DNA of 64,000 bases from Limnoperna fortunei (GCA_944474755.1 OX104117.1:73012926-73076925), one strand, 5' to 3'; shown: positions 34,276 through 46,898, numbered from the stretch's first letter. Translations and numbers: made by a program. Notes: a model not told the origin generated them from the sequence alone.

Positions 34276-34543
34276 TTTGGTTTTGTTTGTTTGAATGGTG
34301 TTTTAACACCACTTTCAGCAATTTTTCAGTTATTTCATGGCGTCCAGTTTTTATTGGGTGAGGAAGCCTGGAGTACTTTGAGAACCCCTACATGCGGTAG
34401 GAAAACTGGCAATCCTTGTCAATTAAAATTTAAGTCGAGTACACCCTGCCTGCAGTGAGAATCGAACCCGCAATCTCAGTGTTGGCAAACCACGTGATCA
34501 ATAGTAGACGAACTACTTTGACCACTCAGCCACCGAGGCCCCA
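34276..34543 (-). mobile_element. SINE copy 2 (full length)
   Basis: Same family as 12,788-13,037, with the tRNA-like head on the right (GGCCTCGGTGGCTGAGTGGT in element sense) and the core block GCAATTTTTCAGTTATTT. It is flanked by imperfect 12-bp duplications AAATTGATTATA (34,264-34,275) and AAATTAATTATA (34,544-34,555). Confidence 0.88.
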
Positions 34544-34706
34544 AAATTAATTATAACTTAGTATCCTGTCAGTTCTTGTTCGGGCCAGTATACATGTAAC
34601 TAGTAACTGATGTATGGGTTCATGGTAAATGATTAACATATTTCATTTGTTGAGCAAAATATGGATAGGGCAAAAGGAAATCAAGTCAGAATATTATATT
34701 TATACG

Positions 34707-34738
34707 AACAAACAAATAATAATAATAATAATAATAAT
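34707..34738 (+). repeat. AAT microsatellite
   Basis: About ten AAT units, continuing imperfectly as AGTAGAAGTAGTAATAATGG. The antisense isoleucine-rich frame here is a by-product. Confidence 0.9.
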
Positions 34739-35104
34739 AGTAGAAGTAGTAATAATGGTAAATGATAATATTGATGTGTCATTGATGTAGCTTGTTTTTA
34801 TAGTCATATAGGCTTTAAAAGAGGGCGTAAGAATAGATGATAACATGACTCGGGTGATAATTTTTTTGTTCATGTGATAATCTACCCTAACACCTGAGTT
34901 CAAAGGCGGTGATATTTTTATTATATTAAATGCCTTTTTTCTGCAGGAGAAACGTGAACAACCATATAGATACTGCTCTGAAATATATGTTTTATGGAAA
35001 ATGCTTATTTGTCTGCTAATTGTTTTTCCGAATAATATTTTATCTTGTTCATATATTTGTTTTGTCTTTGACATGTTGCACGGAGATGAAAAAAACAAAC
35101 GACA

Positions 35105-35290
35105 TGAAAGTAAACGTTAGCTGAAGCGGTTGAAAATTTTCAACGTCAACAATTTGTGTTCGAACCGGTTGATATTTTTTTAATATCACAGGTAACGTCT
35201 GCTGGAGAGGTTGATAATTTTGCGGTTCGACAACCTCTAATCTAAGCGGGTATAATTTTTTCAAATCTCCCGTTTTAGAGGAAAGCACGA
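35105..35290 (-). repeat. Imperfect ~40-bp tandem repeat, open on the minus strand
   Basis: Three to four units of about 39 bp share a GGTTGAAAATTTT/GGTTGATAATTTT core. On the minus strand they read as repeated (N/K)(Y/F)QP(L/V) segments inside a 100-codon frame (35,049-35,351). There is no known domain. Either a minisatellite that happens to be open or a decayed exon. Confidence 0.45.
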
Positions 35291-35399
35291 GGAGGTAACA
35301 ACCGTTTGTATATTGGGCGTTGCTAAAATCGGAACCGGTAGAAATTAACACATGATTACTCCTGTACAGTAAAAAAGAACAATTTTTCCTAAAGTTAAA

Positions 35400-38100
35400 T
35401 ATTAATGAAAATCATGTAATTAAAATCATTTACGAAGGTGGGGAATCGTGATTTGCACAAAAAATTCACTGCGATATAGTATTTATTATTTTCATTTAAT
35501 ATTTAAAGTTTTCCGAAAAGGGTTGTTTAAAGAGGTCTGCTGCTAGTACCTTAATATTAAGCAAGGGTGTTCTACTTAAAGTAAGTGGTTTCTTTATTGC
35601 AATATAAATCTTGATTTTTAATATATTTGCATGTGTAGTCTTCAGAATATTTATCGTTTTGGGTTTTATTCTATTTTATCAATTTGTCAGTAATACTAGT
35701 ATCTAGTACCCAGTGAAAGCATCGACTTTCGGCAGGATGCCTGCCAGTTTAAAAATGTGATATTTTTAGAAAAAAAACAATCAGAGAATAAAATATGTTT
35801 ATTATCATCCCCTCTCAGCAGGCTTACAATTTCCCCAAATTATAAGATTATGGCATAAATTATTGCAAACACTCACTTGTTGGTCTTAAGTGTTACTTTC
35901 TAGTTATTCACGATACAATGTTAAGCTGACTGGCAACTAAAGGCTGTCCAACAAGCTGCTAAATATGGAAATATATTAACATTTGAAAGTTATATTAAAA
36001 TTGACAGTTCTACATTTATATTTTTCTATTTTGCAGGCTTTTCTGTTCTGTGATTAACTTTAAACCAAGAACTATTTTTCATAGAGATAGTATAGCCGGA
36101 CCAATCATAAAACTACACTATAACGTTATCTATCGATTAAATAAGCAATTGATTTATTGGCATAACTATAGAAGGTGATGTTTGTTTTACCAACGATGAT
36201 GACAATTTATATGTACATTTGGTTGATGCTTCCCTTGGTAGACTGTAAGTGGTAGAGCTTTCGCTTTGAGAATAGATACAAGGTTTACCCGCAAAGTCAC
36301 TGTCTAGATTTTACAATTGCTTGTTATTGCGACTACTTTGAAACCGTAAAAGATAGATAAACACTAATTTACAGAGGAGAAATGTTGGTCTTATTAAGAC
36401 TCAACTTTGTACTTTTTGGAGGTAAGTCAGTTGACTTAATTTTATAGGAATTATCTCCCATTATGACATTTGATTTTCCGTTTTTTCATACATTTCATTA
36501 CCAATTGATAGTAGAGAATGAGGTCTTCACCATATACCCTCATGACATCTAGGTTTCGATTTTTGCTCGTTATTTATATACATTTGAAGTGCAGAAGATA
36601 GAAACTTATACCAGATAAAATGTCCTATGAAGGCACAATTTGTTACACTTTGAAAGAACAGATTTGACTTCATGTAATACAAGTTATCTCACATACAACA
36701 ATTAGCATTTAGTTTTTCATATACATGTATAACTCTTCAACCATTGATGGTGGAGGCATTGGGTCTTCACTTTTTTAGAATGCTTGCTTATCTCATGCAG
36801 TAATACAAGATTCATAACAAATTTATCGCAAACGAGTAAACTTGAAATGTCGCGTTCTAGTTATTGACCTTTAAAAGTTGATTGCGTAACTAATAACATA
36901 TTGACAAAGTCACTAAGTTTAATTAGACATGATATCTCCATAAAAACGAGCGGACGGACAAGATTAAACGGATTTGAAAGGAGAGAGGAACAGAGGAACC
37001 AGTAATGACTGTGTTGGGAAGCAAATGCAAATGTCTGATATTGCAAAATACACAAACGTTATCGTATGATACAACTCCCAATCATAAAAATAGTTATGTT
37101 CTATTAAAAGGCCAAAGGCTATGTATACATATACGTCTTTGCATTACATTGCAAGGCTGGGTAGGATTATTAGCGCTAGCACACTACGGTAATAATATAC
37201 ATTTAGACATCAAATTACTACAGCAAATTATTTTTACTCAGCCGTCAAATACTTAATGAGCTGTTCTATTAACCAGGAAATTACCACAATCCAGCGTAAT
37301 ACTCTACATAACCTGTTCATGGATAATAGCAGCAATCATATTTCATTCGTTTTGGTGTCTTCTGCTTAAACGATAAACTATAAACTATAATTGCAAGTAA
37401 ATTAAAATTACCGACATAGAATACGACCCGGGATGCATTGATTGCTTTACATGGAAATATACACGGTCATTGAATTAAAAGAATAGAACGTTTATCCTTA
37501 CAAACAAAAATTTTCGCAAATATTCGGCCCAAATCTGAAATTACAGTTTTGTTTACTACTTATCAAATATTATAGAAATATGTAAAACTACACAGCGGTA
37601 TTTGCCAAAAATACAACTTGAGAGGCTGGTGTGAATATCACGAGTCGTAATGTAAGTAAAATCTCAAAAGCCTTATTTTTGGACAATACCACTCTCTATC
37701 ATAATATATTTCTCTAATGCCACCGAATATTTTCCCCTTTATGTAATAAACAGTATATTTGAGGATTGATTTCCAATAACTACTATGTATTAAACATACA
37801 ACAGGTATTTCTATGACAAAATTGTAATAAATATTTGAACAGATACAACCGAATTTAGTTTTAACATCCTTTTGACTTGTTAAAATCTGTGCATGAAATT
37901 TTTGTTGTTGTGCTTGTGGTGGATTTTTGCACCGACAACTTAATCCTTTTGCTGATGCATTTATTATGTCAATTGATAATTGTATCTCGTTTTAGTTTAA
38001 GCCACGTATTTCCCACAATCCGTTGTATATTTCAAGCACACCATGACATTGCAAATGGCCTGAAAAATATACCAAGACACAGAATATCATAGTGTTTAGC
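35400..38100. other. Noncoding stretch downstream of BTB copy B exon 3
   Basis: Further BTB exons (phase 2 entry) would be expected here but none could be recognised. Frames such as 36,861-37,055 and 37,877-38,092 carry no features. Confidence 0.35.
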
Positions 38101-38105
38101 CAATG

Positions 38106-38332
38106 TTTTGTTTGAATGGTGTTTATCGCCACTTTTCAGCTATATCATGGCGTTCAGTTTTTATTGTGCGTGGAATAAAACGTGAGTATCCGGAGAAAAC
38201 CCCCAACCTTCGGTAAGAAAACAGGCGAATACGCCCTGCCTGCATTGAGAATCGAACTAGCAATCCCAGTGTTCAATATTAGATCAATATTAGACGAACT
38301 ACATTAAAATAACCACTCGGCCACCGAGGCCT
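38106..38332 (-). mobile_element. SINE copy 3
   Basis: Diverged member with the core TTTTCAGCTATATCATGGCG, a B-box-like region and a right-hand tRNA head TGGCCGAGTGGTTATTTT in element sense. No clear target duplication. Confidence 0.8.
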
Positions 38333-38549
38333 CTTTTGTCGAATGAAAATCCAGCATTTTGATATAAGGTGGACACCATCACAATATATGACACTCAATA
38401 TAATGGAGAATTTGCAATGATACAACACATATAAAATATTTTATTCAATAGCAGCACATGTTATACATGAAATAATAGTTCCACGTAAAGCATATTAATA
38501 TTGAAATTTGATTTATTTTATTTTAATATGTACTGGAAGCAAAATTTAC

Positions 38550-39000
38550 CTGACCCTATTTTTAACATATGCGGTGCCCTTTGCAATCTGATTAACAAGC
38601 TCAGCTGTCGTTAATGGTGTGGAGCCTTTATTTTCGGGGTCTACCTCCAGTTTTTCTATCTGAAGTGTATTTGGGTTAACAATCATTGATCTCCCGTCAA
38701 TTGGGTTTATATTATCTTCCCATCGTTTCAAGGCGATCGCCAACAGTGTTTTCTTTGATATTTCGTTATATCCTTTTGCCTTGCTGAAGAAGCAGAACAT
38801 TTTTTTAGATGCGCATTCTATCAACGTTCCTAGATAAAGTTTTAGATCGCACTTTTCCGCAAGAATAATGTCTTGTATTATGATTTCTGAAGAAAGGTCA
38901 TCAGTTGTACAATTATACTGTAAAACATTTTCTGCATAGTTTAGAATATATTCTGCCTGAAATGCATGTGCTATAGGAAGAATTGTTCTGGCACTGTGTA
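38550..39000 (-). CDS. BTB/POZ-domain gene, copy B, coding exon 3
   Basis: Exon bounded by an acceptor TTTCTTCAG (exon from 39,000) and a donor GTAAAT (exon ends at 38,550). It enters with two bases completing the codon left by exon 2 and stays open for 149 codons, leaving in phase 2. The first residues (HSARTILPIAHAFQAEYIL) are the second half of a BTB domain. Then come LAEKCDLKLYLGTLIECASK and KKTLLAIALKRWED, a helical region like the BACK/post-BTB segment. The end has no recognised motif. The exon was recognised by joining it to 41,342-41,616 with matching phase. Downstream exons were not found, so the C-terminus (a MATH or kelch domain is possible) is unknown. Confidence 0.82.
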
Positions 39001-39270
39001 CTGAAGAAATATAAATACAAAATGAAAATTAAATATAAACATAAAGAAACTTATTATGTTTATTACGTGAATGAATGTACTGTTGTTTCATCAAATTGAA
39101 TGTGTTTTTGTTTTTTATTTATGTTGAAGAGCGAGTAAATAACACTGAACATGTAAATTATTTTAATTGTTTCATGTCAAAGTAAACACTGTGAGAGGCT
39201 GTAGATTGGAGCTGGTATTGCTCTAAATATATGTTAAAAGGTGACTTTAGTAATATCAAACAACAATGTA

Positions 39271-39360
39271 ACTTAATTCATGAAAACTAATAAGTGTCAT
39301 GCTGTCTAAATGAAGCGATGCAGATAACACAGCTACATGTTTTATTGCGCTTAAGTGTAT
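39271..39360. repeat. Duplicated block, partner of 491-590
   Basis: Intron 2 sequence of BTB copy B whose counterpart lies at the left edge of the window. Confidence 0.65.
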
Positions 39361-39367
39361 TTATTTA

Positions 39368-40342
39368 GGCCGTGTTTACACTAGAGGAAAAAGATCGATC
39401 TTTTTGGAGATCGATTCAAAAAGCATCGATCTCTCTCTAATGTAAACACTTTAAATCGATTGCAATCGATTCAAAAAATAGTCCAGTTGAGGAGGTGGTT
39501 TATAATACATCGACTCAAAATAAACCGATCTATTTTGTGGTGTAAACACGTTGAAATCGATTGCAATCGATTTAAATTACGTAAATGATAAGTACGCATG
39601 TATGGTGCCAAATATCCACGTGTATTTTCCCCAGGTATTTTATTGCAAAACCCAAAAAATCACAGAGCGAGCAGGAAGAGGGTATGCTTGGCCCAATGAT
39701 GAAACAGTGTTTTTAATTGAATTATGTTTGTTTGTTTGTTTGAATGGTGTTTTAACGCCACTTTCAGCAATTTTTCAGCTATTTCATGGCGTCCAGTTTT
39801 TATTGGGGGAGGAAGCCGGAGTACCCGGAGAGAACCGCCGACCTGCGGTAGGAAAACGGGCAATTCTTGTCAAGTAAGAATGGAGTCGAGTACACCCTGC
39901 CTGCAGTGAGAATCGAACCCGCAATCTCAGTGTTGACAGACCATAATTGAATTATGGGGTGATGAACGGGTACAGGAGGAGTTGAAACGAACTCATTTTC
40001 ATTATCCAATCCGTGACCTCTCTAACATCCGAGAAATCTGCAGAAAGAATAAAAGAATGAACGGTGAATAGCATTGTTCTTTTACGTACATGGTTGATTG
40101 TGTAAATACCACACGTTAAAGCATTACACGTGTATTAAAATTAACAATGCGATAACCGCGGGAAAATGTGCATAAATACGTTCTAAAAAACTATTTGTTT
40201 ACACATGACAGTTAAAACCTATCGAATTATATGATAGTGTAAACGAAGCGATTTAAAATAAATCGATTGCAATCGATTTCCCCTTGTGTAATCTGAACGC
40301 AAAACGGTTTATATATAGATCGATTTTAGTGTAAACACGGCC
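39368..40342. mobile_element. TIR element, GGCCGTGTTTACACTA ends, TA target
   Basis: A 975-bp element with inverted termini GGCCGTGTTTACACTA and TA on both sides (39,366-39,367; 40,343-40,344). Its subterminal regions hold repeated ATCGATTGCAATCGAT, a perfect 16-bp palindrome, at about 39,456, 39,557 and 40,262. No transposase is present. A SINE (39,727-39,943) is nested in it, and a TTTA microsatellite begins at its right edge. Confidence 0.82.
39727..39943 (-). mobile_element. SINE copy 4, 5'-truncated, nested in TIR element
   Basis: The copy is flanked by a perfect 13-bp duplication TAATTGAATTATG (39,714-39,726 and 39,944-39,956). The tRNA A-box end is missing: the copy stops in element sense just upstream of TGTCAACACTGAGATTG. 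This fits truncated reverse transcription. Confidence 0.9.
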
Positions 40343-40343
40343 T

Positions 40344-40346
40344 AAT

Positions 40347-40385
<39 letters not shown>

Positions 40386-40425
40386 TTCGTTTATTTATTT
40401 ATTTATTTGTGTTTTTTTGTTATTT
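40344..40425 (+). repeat. TTTA microsatellite
   Basis: About 20 near-perfect ATTT units starting at the right target dinucleotide of the preceding TIR element. Confidence 0.92.
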
Positions 40426-40640
40426 ATTTGTTGTTGGTGACCTATGGTGTATACTATCTGATGCTCCATAAACATCCTTAACCTTATATCACTGATATTT
40501 ATGCAAATGTTACTATTAACATGCTATGAAAACTGTCATATATCAAAATCTTAAGTGATATAGTTCTTTTTAAAAATACATGTATATATATTTCGATATA
40601 TCGAAGTTGGAAGTGGTTCCATGACATTTAATTATAATGA

Positions 40641-40884
40641 TTGTTTTTCTTTGTTTGAATGCTGTTTAACGCAACTTTCAGCAATTTTTCAGCTATATCA
40701 AAGCGTCCAGTTTTGTAGTGGGGAGGAAACCGAAGTACCTGGAGAAAACCTCCGACTCGGTAAGAAAACTGGCAATCATTTTTATGAAAATTAACATGGA
40801 GTCGAACGCTAACAATCCCAGTGTTGACAGACCACATGATCAAGAGTAGACGAACTACCTTAACCACTTGGCCACCGATGCCCC
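40641..40884 (-). mobile_element. SINE copy 5
   Basis: Diverged member: GCAATTTTTCAGCTATATCA core, GACAGACCACATGATC linker and a right-hand head with TGGCCAAGTGGTTAAGGT in element sense; the B-box region is partly deleted. Confidence 0.82.
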
Positions 40885-41341
40885 TTCGCCAAATATAACA
40901 TCCAAATTGCATTAAATCAAGCATTTAAGAGACAAGATACACAAAATAAACAGAAAGTATACGGAGACACCATACAACATTTATAGGCTCTCTCAGGCAC
41001 CTCTGTGGTGAACTTAATTGTAAAAACAGGGTTGGTGTATAAGACGACTTTAAATTTGATCAAAGTATTTAGTAGAGAATGGGCACTAATATTAGTTCAA
41101 AAGGTCAAAACTTATAAACACAAATGAGTGGGGTTTTTTAATTTCAAAATTTACAAATCTGCGAGACAAGGGTTTTATTGATGATTCACATAATTAAAAA
41201 AAACAATGTCTCGTGCTTTAAAGAAAAATAATAAAATAAATAGCATTTTTAGATGCCATATTTTAATTACATATTAAACAATATGTCTTGCTCAAACAAA
41301 CTATGAATGATATGAATGATTCCCCTTATAATTAAATTTAC

Positions 41342-41616
41342 CGTCGATCCTTTGCCCAATTCCCGATAAAGTACAACGCAAGAAAGTTAAGAAATCAGTT
41401 AGCTTCTGTTCAGGTAGAACTATTGTTTCAGCATCTTTTTCTTCAACGTTTGAAGTCAGCATCTTCTTAAACCCTGGTGCCTTTTCAAAGAGCTCTGTTT
41501 TCTCAACATGTATTTCGTGTCCTTCGACAATTAGGACAAGGTTTGGTTTTTTAAAAATAGATATCATTGCATAAGGGAATAGCTCACTTTTTCCCTAAGG
41601 GTTTTTCTCTATGATC
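41342..41616 (-). CDS. BTB/POZ-domain gene, copy B, coding exon 2
   Basis: Exon from acceptor GACCTCAACAG (41,616) to donor GTAAAT (41,342), leaving in phase 1 like copy A. It encodes the first half of a BTB/POZ domain (KPNLVLIVEGHEIHVEKTEL, then MLTSNVEEKDAETIVLPEQK and LTDFLTFLRCTLSG), and joins in frame to exon 3 at 39,000. The start region of copy A (a Met in MSREKK context) is damaged here by a ~20-bp deletion. The first usable ATG is at 41,567, giving a product that starts MISIFKKPN and lacks the N-terminal extension. Either translation starts at that internal Met or the copy is becoming a pseudogene. Intron 2 is about 2.3 kb and intron 1 about 1.55 kb. Confidence 0.82.
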
Positions 41617-42324
41617 CTGTTGAGGTCAAAACAATATGTATTAATAAACGTATTATTAAATATGACGCAATGATTTTAAATATTTCCGGACATAATATTT
41701 TATCTTCTTTTCACAATACTAAATTTGTATACTGATAAACGATTTGCAAACAAAATAATGAATATAAAATATATCAATCTTGAAACATATGTAGGTTTAA
41801 CTAATATATTACAGAAATATTTATTCGCAAAATCTTTTCCGTATAGCAATAAACATCACAGGCACTTGCGGTCAGGATATTTTTTATGGAATACAATGCT
41901 AATAAATGAGTTTACAGTGTGTATATTCACTCGTTTGGTGTGTCATTGCGAAATGTGGCCCAAATAAATATCAAATTTCTTAATTATACTACAAGTATGA
42001 TAAAGCGAAATTAAAAATTTTCTGACGGCAGTATTTCGCAATGATGCATGTCAGACTGGTTACCAAACGAGTAACCAGTTAGCAAAATAGTCAGAGGACG
42101 TTTTCTCCTTGGATAACATACTGTCTGCAATGCCTATTGTGCATTAATATTCATTCACAAGAAAATAACAGGTTCAAAACGTGTGGTACTGAAAATACGT
42201 CGCCAAGCAAATTAAAATTTGTAATTATAAGCGAAGCAGAGGGGACAGAACGTGATCCAGATACCCGGGCATTTGCTGACATTTACCCTACTGTAGAACA
42301 GAGCGACACCAGCCATATCTATTT

Positions 42325-43690
42325 AATACATACGTTTCACTACTGAACTTAGATTTTTGCGACGATTATTCCTAATAATGTTATGTCACAATTCTCGTCC
42401 CTCCGGTTTCCTTGTACGTTTTAATAACGGTTTTCTAGGCGGTTTTTCTTGTATATATTAAATAATTGTGTTGGGGTATCTAAAGTTGTTGTCATTTTTA
42501 TAAGTACATTTACCACTGTTTATATAAACCAAAGCCTTTAAATTATCATGGTACATATCGTTAGAAGTATCAATTTGCAATATTATCGTCATACACGCTC
42601 ACTGGGCGTGTTATGTTACAATATATTTCGTTTTGCTTTCACAATTTAAAGTACCTGTTAGCGTTTAAATGTATCTCCTATTGGAAACTCGATTCGCGTA
42701 GTCATGGATTGTTAAATTTTCTTTGACACTTGGTTTTTCATGTAATAAGAAAACATATTACAACGATCTTTTTACACGACGAATAGCCACTTTCCGATAT
42801 ATGTTTTTAATACACCGTGGCTGATGAAAATAAGAAATTAAAAACATAGACTGAATCCATGAGAGGATTCACACATGGCCATAATACCATCTTCCAAGAC
42901 TCATTTCAATGACAGGACTAAGAACAAATAGACGTTTTAATCATTGTCTGCCTCTTTCTATTTTTGTACACTTTTGGTTTAGAATTCGCCTTCACTAAAA
43001 ATGTATACGAGGGATCAGCTTAGTAGCAGTTTTTCTTACACCATAGTTATACTAACGTGAATGGTTGTCGCCAAAACATCACGGGTTACAAACGTCTATG
43101 ATATATATAATTCGGATTATTAATTAATTAAATATTTTGGAAAATCTCTCTACACTGAGCACATATTCTAACTTACCTTCGATTTAAAGCTCTTCTATAA
43201 TTCACAATAACCAACACCAGGAAGTATAGTGACATGACCTGTTATCAACATGATCAATGCGCATGTGTATTATTGAGGCATTTATTCACTCCCGCGATAT
43301 TTTAGCTATCATATGGCAGACGATAAGGTGTATCAATTGACTTAATGCCTGCTTAACGTCCAACGAGGAATAATTAAGCTTTATTCATGACGGAAAAAAT
43401 GAATTAAAAAAATATCAACGGGAAAAGGAAAAGACTGTCGAAAAACCGATTTTGAATGCCACTGGAAAAGTGTAGATTTATTGGTGTAATTAAGAACAAT
43501 TAACCTTCTCTTACCGACATCTACAAAAGGGGTCTGTATCGTGCAAGCAGGATAGCACTCTCCGAACACGTTACCCATAATGTTCCGGGATAAGTTTTCT
43601 GTAGTATAACCTGGCACACACAAGCATAATAAAAGACCTCCCTTATTCGAGTTTTACCATTTCTCAGAATTTGTTTCCATTTATTTCCTT
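42325..43690. repeat. Segmental duplicate of 30,895-32,160 (BTB 5' region)
   Basis: Partner of the block upstream of BTB copy A, in the same orientation with many small indels. It includes the conserved first-exon donor at 43,171-43,176. The frame at 43,381-43,623 is not shared with the partner and is rejected as coding. Confidence 0.85.
43177..43225 (-). other. Putative untranslated exon 1 of BTB copy B
   Basis: The donor GTAAGT at 43,171-43,176 is preceded by TTATAGAAGAGCTTTAAATCG, conserved with copy A, and by CTATACTTCCTGG as a TATA-like core. The 5' limit is uncertain. Confidence 0.4.
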
Positions 43691-43923
43691 CGCGCCAGTA
43701 ACAAAATTTTTATTAAGTGGGCAGAGCGACCTCCAAATTTTCTAAAAAGGAATATCAAATCACGACCTTTTATTTAGGTCGGTAAAAGGGTGTATCCATA
43801 ATAGAGGTGTCTCCATAATAGATGGTGAATGTCCAACGTATAAAGAAACATTCTGACAAGTTAGAATGATCAGGATTTATAACTAGGATGAGTTGATTAC
43901 GCAACGTACATAACGTACATTTG

Positions 43924-44142
43924 TGGTCTGTCAACACTGAGCTACTGAGGTTGCGGGTTCGATTCTAACTGCAGGTAGGGTGTACTCGACTCCAATCTTA
44001 ATTGACAAGGATTGCCAGTTTTCCTACTGTATTTCGGAGGTTTTTTCCGGGTTCTCCTGCTACCTCCCGCAATTAAAAATGGACGAAATGATATAGCTAA
44101 ATAATTGCTGAAAGCTGCGTTAAAAACCATTCAAACAAACAT
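43924..44142 (+). mobile_element. SINE copy 6, opposite orientation
   Basis: Same family in the plus orientation: GGTCTGTCAACACTGAG, the B-box TGCGGGTTCGATTCT, then the body ending AACCATTCAAACAAACA. The A-box end is missing, as in copy 4, which suggests a recurrent truncation point. Confidence 0.85.
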
Positions 44143-44149
44143 AATGTAA

Positions 44150-46830
44150 TAACTTTCTTGACATGCTATAAATATTCACCATACTATAAGCCTTGTGAAA
44201 CTCGGCCAATAAATGCTAACAGCCGCATATAAAATTTATGCTCACTGATGATACCCCTTTTAAATAACTGTAAATTTTCTTTCTCAAAAGGTAAACGGTC
44301 AGTTAATAGTAAGAAGTCGGAGAAATAGCAGTACATAGGAGTCATGGAAACATCTATCCCAATAAAATTAATGTGTGCAAGTCAACATGTTTATGTTGCA
44401 GGGGATTTCAAAGTGATCATGTTTTGTATTTTTTTTTTGAGATATAAATGCCTTTCTTTTTCACCAACATTTTTCAACCAGTTATCAATTTTTTATGGCA
44501 TATACAAAACACTAATAGATACTTTATTTTATTAAAAATAATTCATAAATAAGTATATTGTCTTTCAACAACACATAAAACTAGCACAAGTTTATATTCT
44601 GTTTCTTTAAAGAACATAACACTGAGATTTCATCCACTCTTTCCTGTACCATTTAAAAATATTCCACTAGTACATGCATTTCAAATATTTTTTGACAAAA
44701 GCTTGAAAACAAATACATTGACAAAAATAGAATGAACTAATAAATGTTTTGTATATAAATAAGTAGGCAAATTAGTAAACAAATATTATTCAGGGTTGGA
44801 TCCAGCATTATTTTTAAGAGGTTTCTATCAGGAATTTTTCAGGTACTGACAAGCTCACTTCAAACTATACAAAGTGAACAACATAAAATAAGGAGTTCAA
44901 CTCCTCAGTTTAATCAGTGAAGTTGACTATAAGTGATAATATTATAACACTCATTTTTACAAACTCTCATATTAGCTGTGATACAGTAACAGGGGAGATG
45001 CAAATAGTGCAAAAATGATTAAAAAGGATATTTGCATAAGTTGATAAAACAACAACTATGAAACAAACACTTTCAGAAAACAAGTTATCTATTTACTAAA
45101 TAACAAAGAGAAACAATAGTTACTGATTTGTCACAAATATTGAAATAATCTGACAGCTTTCAAGCACATTTGGTAATTTTAAAATAAGTAAATAAGTCAA
45201 AATTTACCCCCACACAATAATGCCCGGGTATGCAGTAATGTAACAGTGGATACTCAATATCTGTCATAATAGATATATTTTTGAATGCTGACCAGTTTGG
45301 TAATTTTGATAAAGCAGACTTTGGTTTGAATTGTAATGTGCAGATGTGGAAAATTGAACTTTTAAAACATGTAGAATGTTTGAGAAATTGATTTCACAAC
45401 CTTTAACCTCCGACAATAATTATTATCTATGTATAATTACAATGTTTAAATATGCTTTTTTAAAACTTTGAATAAGTGGATCAATATTAGTATTGGACTT
45501 CTTTGTTGAATTTACATATTTCTCTTTAAATTGTACAATATTTTTCAATTAACTTGTCCACATTGTGACTAACACAGCTTTACCACTGTATCCTTGTAGA
45601 AAAAACAGAGAATACCCTGGACATGATTAGTTTTTGGTTTTGGACGGATGCTCTGATAGACATTCAGATCACTATAGGGCGTAAGCCACTGAGTGGTGGA
45701 GCCCTAATAAGATTAGGCAAGATGAACCACTTGGGCAGTTATACATGTATTAATTATAGCATAGTTGCTTATATAGAGGGCATTGTCATGATATCTTTAC
45801 TGCACAAGGGAGAGTGGTATTGCCAGAAACATTGATAATGTCAAGAGCCAAAGGAGAGGGCATTATCAATGTTAAAGGCAATACCACTGTCCTGAGTGAT
45901 GTCAAGTATCATGCAACGATTATTTTTATTTTATTGAAGAATTAAGAAACCATGTGTGTAAAACTATTATTTATTTGTAGCTGCTTGCTGTATGATTTAA
46001 ATGTCGTCCTTATGATATTTCATTGTTTGGCATTTTTTGTACATGTACATATATTTTTTTATAAATTAAAAAAAACCAGTTTTATGTTGCTTGTTACTGG
46101 AGAGGGAATTACCACGACGTGATAATGCCCTCATGTCAAAATACTGCAGATTAATTAATATCAGCTGACCTTGTTTTATCCGATAGAAACAAAGATAATT
46201 TTACTGATATGAAATAACAATGAATAATGAGATGTCATGACAGAAAAACTGATTGTTATGTGTTATACCACATATTCTGTGTGTACCGTGCATCCAATAA
46301 GCATATCAAAATAGATGCTGTATTTACATTCGTCGCTTACACAAACAATGTAATGTATAAGTAGTTACTACACATAACAGAGGCTTTGTTTTGATTTGAC
46401 AAGAATGAGGCCATTGTGATCTGAAGCAGTGAAACAGCTTCCTATGATCTTCAAAATATCTTGAAAAAAAGATTTTATATAAGAATAAATAGATCAATAA
46501 CTCTTTTCAGTCATAACGTTCAAAACATATATGGCTTGTAGGGAAGTACTAATATCAGATATAACCACAGCTACTGGTACATATAACTTATGCAAAATCC
46601 TCATTAATTATAGCACATGTTTTGCTTGAAAAAAGTATAATATGTAAGTATATATGTGTATACCTTACAGATGTATATTTGCATTACAAGATATATTGTA
46701 TTATCAGTACCAGCTGATGTGATGATATTGTAAATCCTTTAGCATCTCTATATTGTGCTTTAAGCATCATTTTTTGTTTGTTAGAACTGTAAAATAAATG
46801 TGATACAAATGGATAAATACACATGTTTGT
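44150..46830. other. Intergenic AT-rich stretch with a hairpin repeat near 45.8 kb
   Basis: No exon could be supported. A dispersed mollusc-type repeat may occupy 45,620-45,900 (GATCACTATAGGGCG...AGTGGTGGAGCCCTAATAA). An imperfect 35-bp inverted repeat lies at 45,809-45,893 (GTGGTATTGCC...GGCAATACCAC). The 3' end of the LRR gene lies at the right boundary. Confidence 0.45.
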
Positions 46831-46834
46831 GTAA

Positions 46835-46898
46835 TCATGTTTTCGTTTCATCCAGGGTCTGTGCTGCAAATTTCAAGGCATCTCTAATTCTGGAATGA
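46835..46898 (-). CDS. LRR/coiled-coil gene, terminal exon
   Basis: Acceptor ATATTTTCAG; enters with one base, reads HSRIRDALKFAAQTLDETKT and stops at TGA 46,837-46,835. The short helical tail is in frame with the preceding exon, which supports it despite its size. Confidence 0.75.

Noticed and set aside
34700..35098. 132-codon minus-strand frame
   Set aside because: Its C-terminus is antisense of the AAT microsatellite; no domain.
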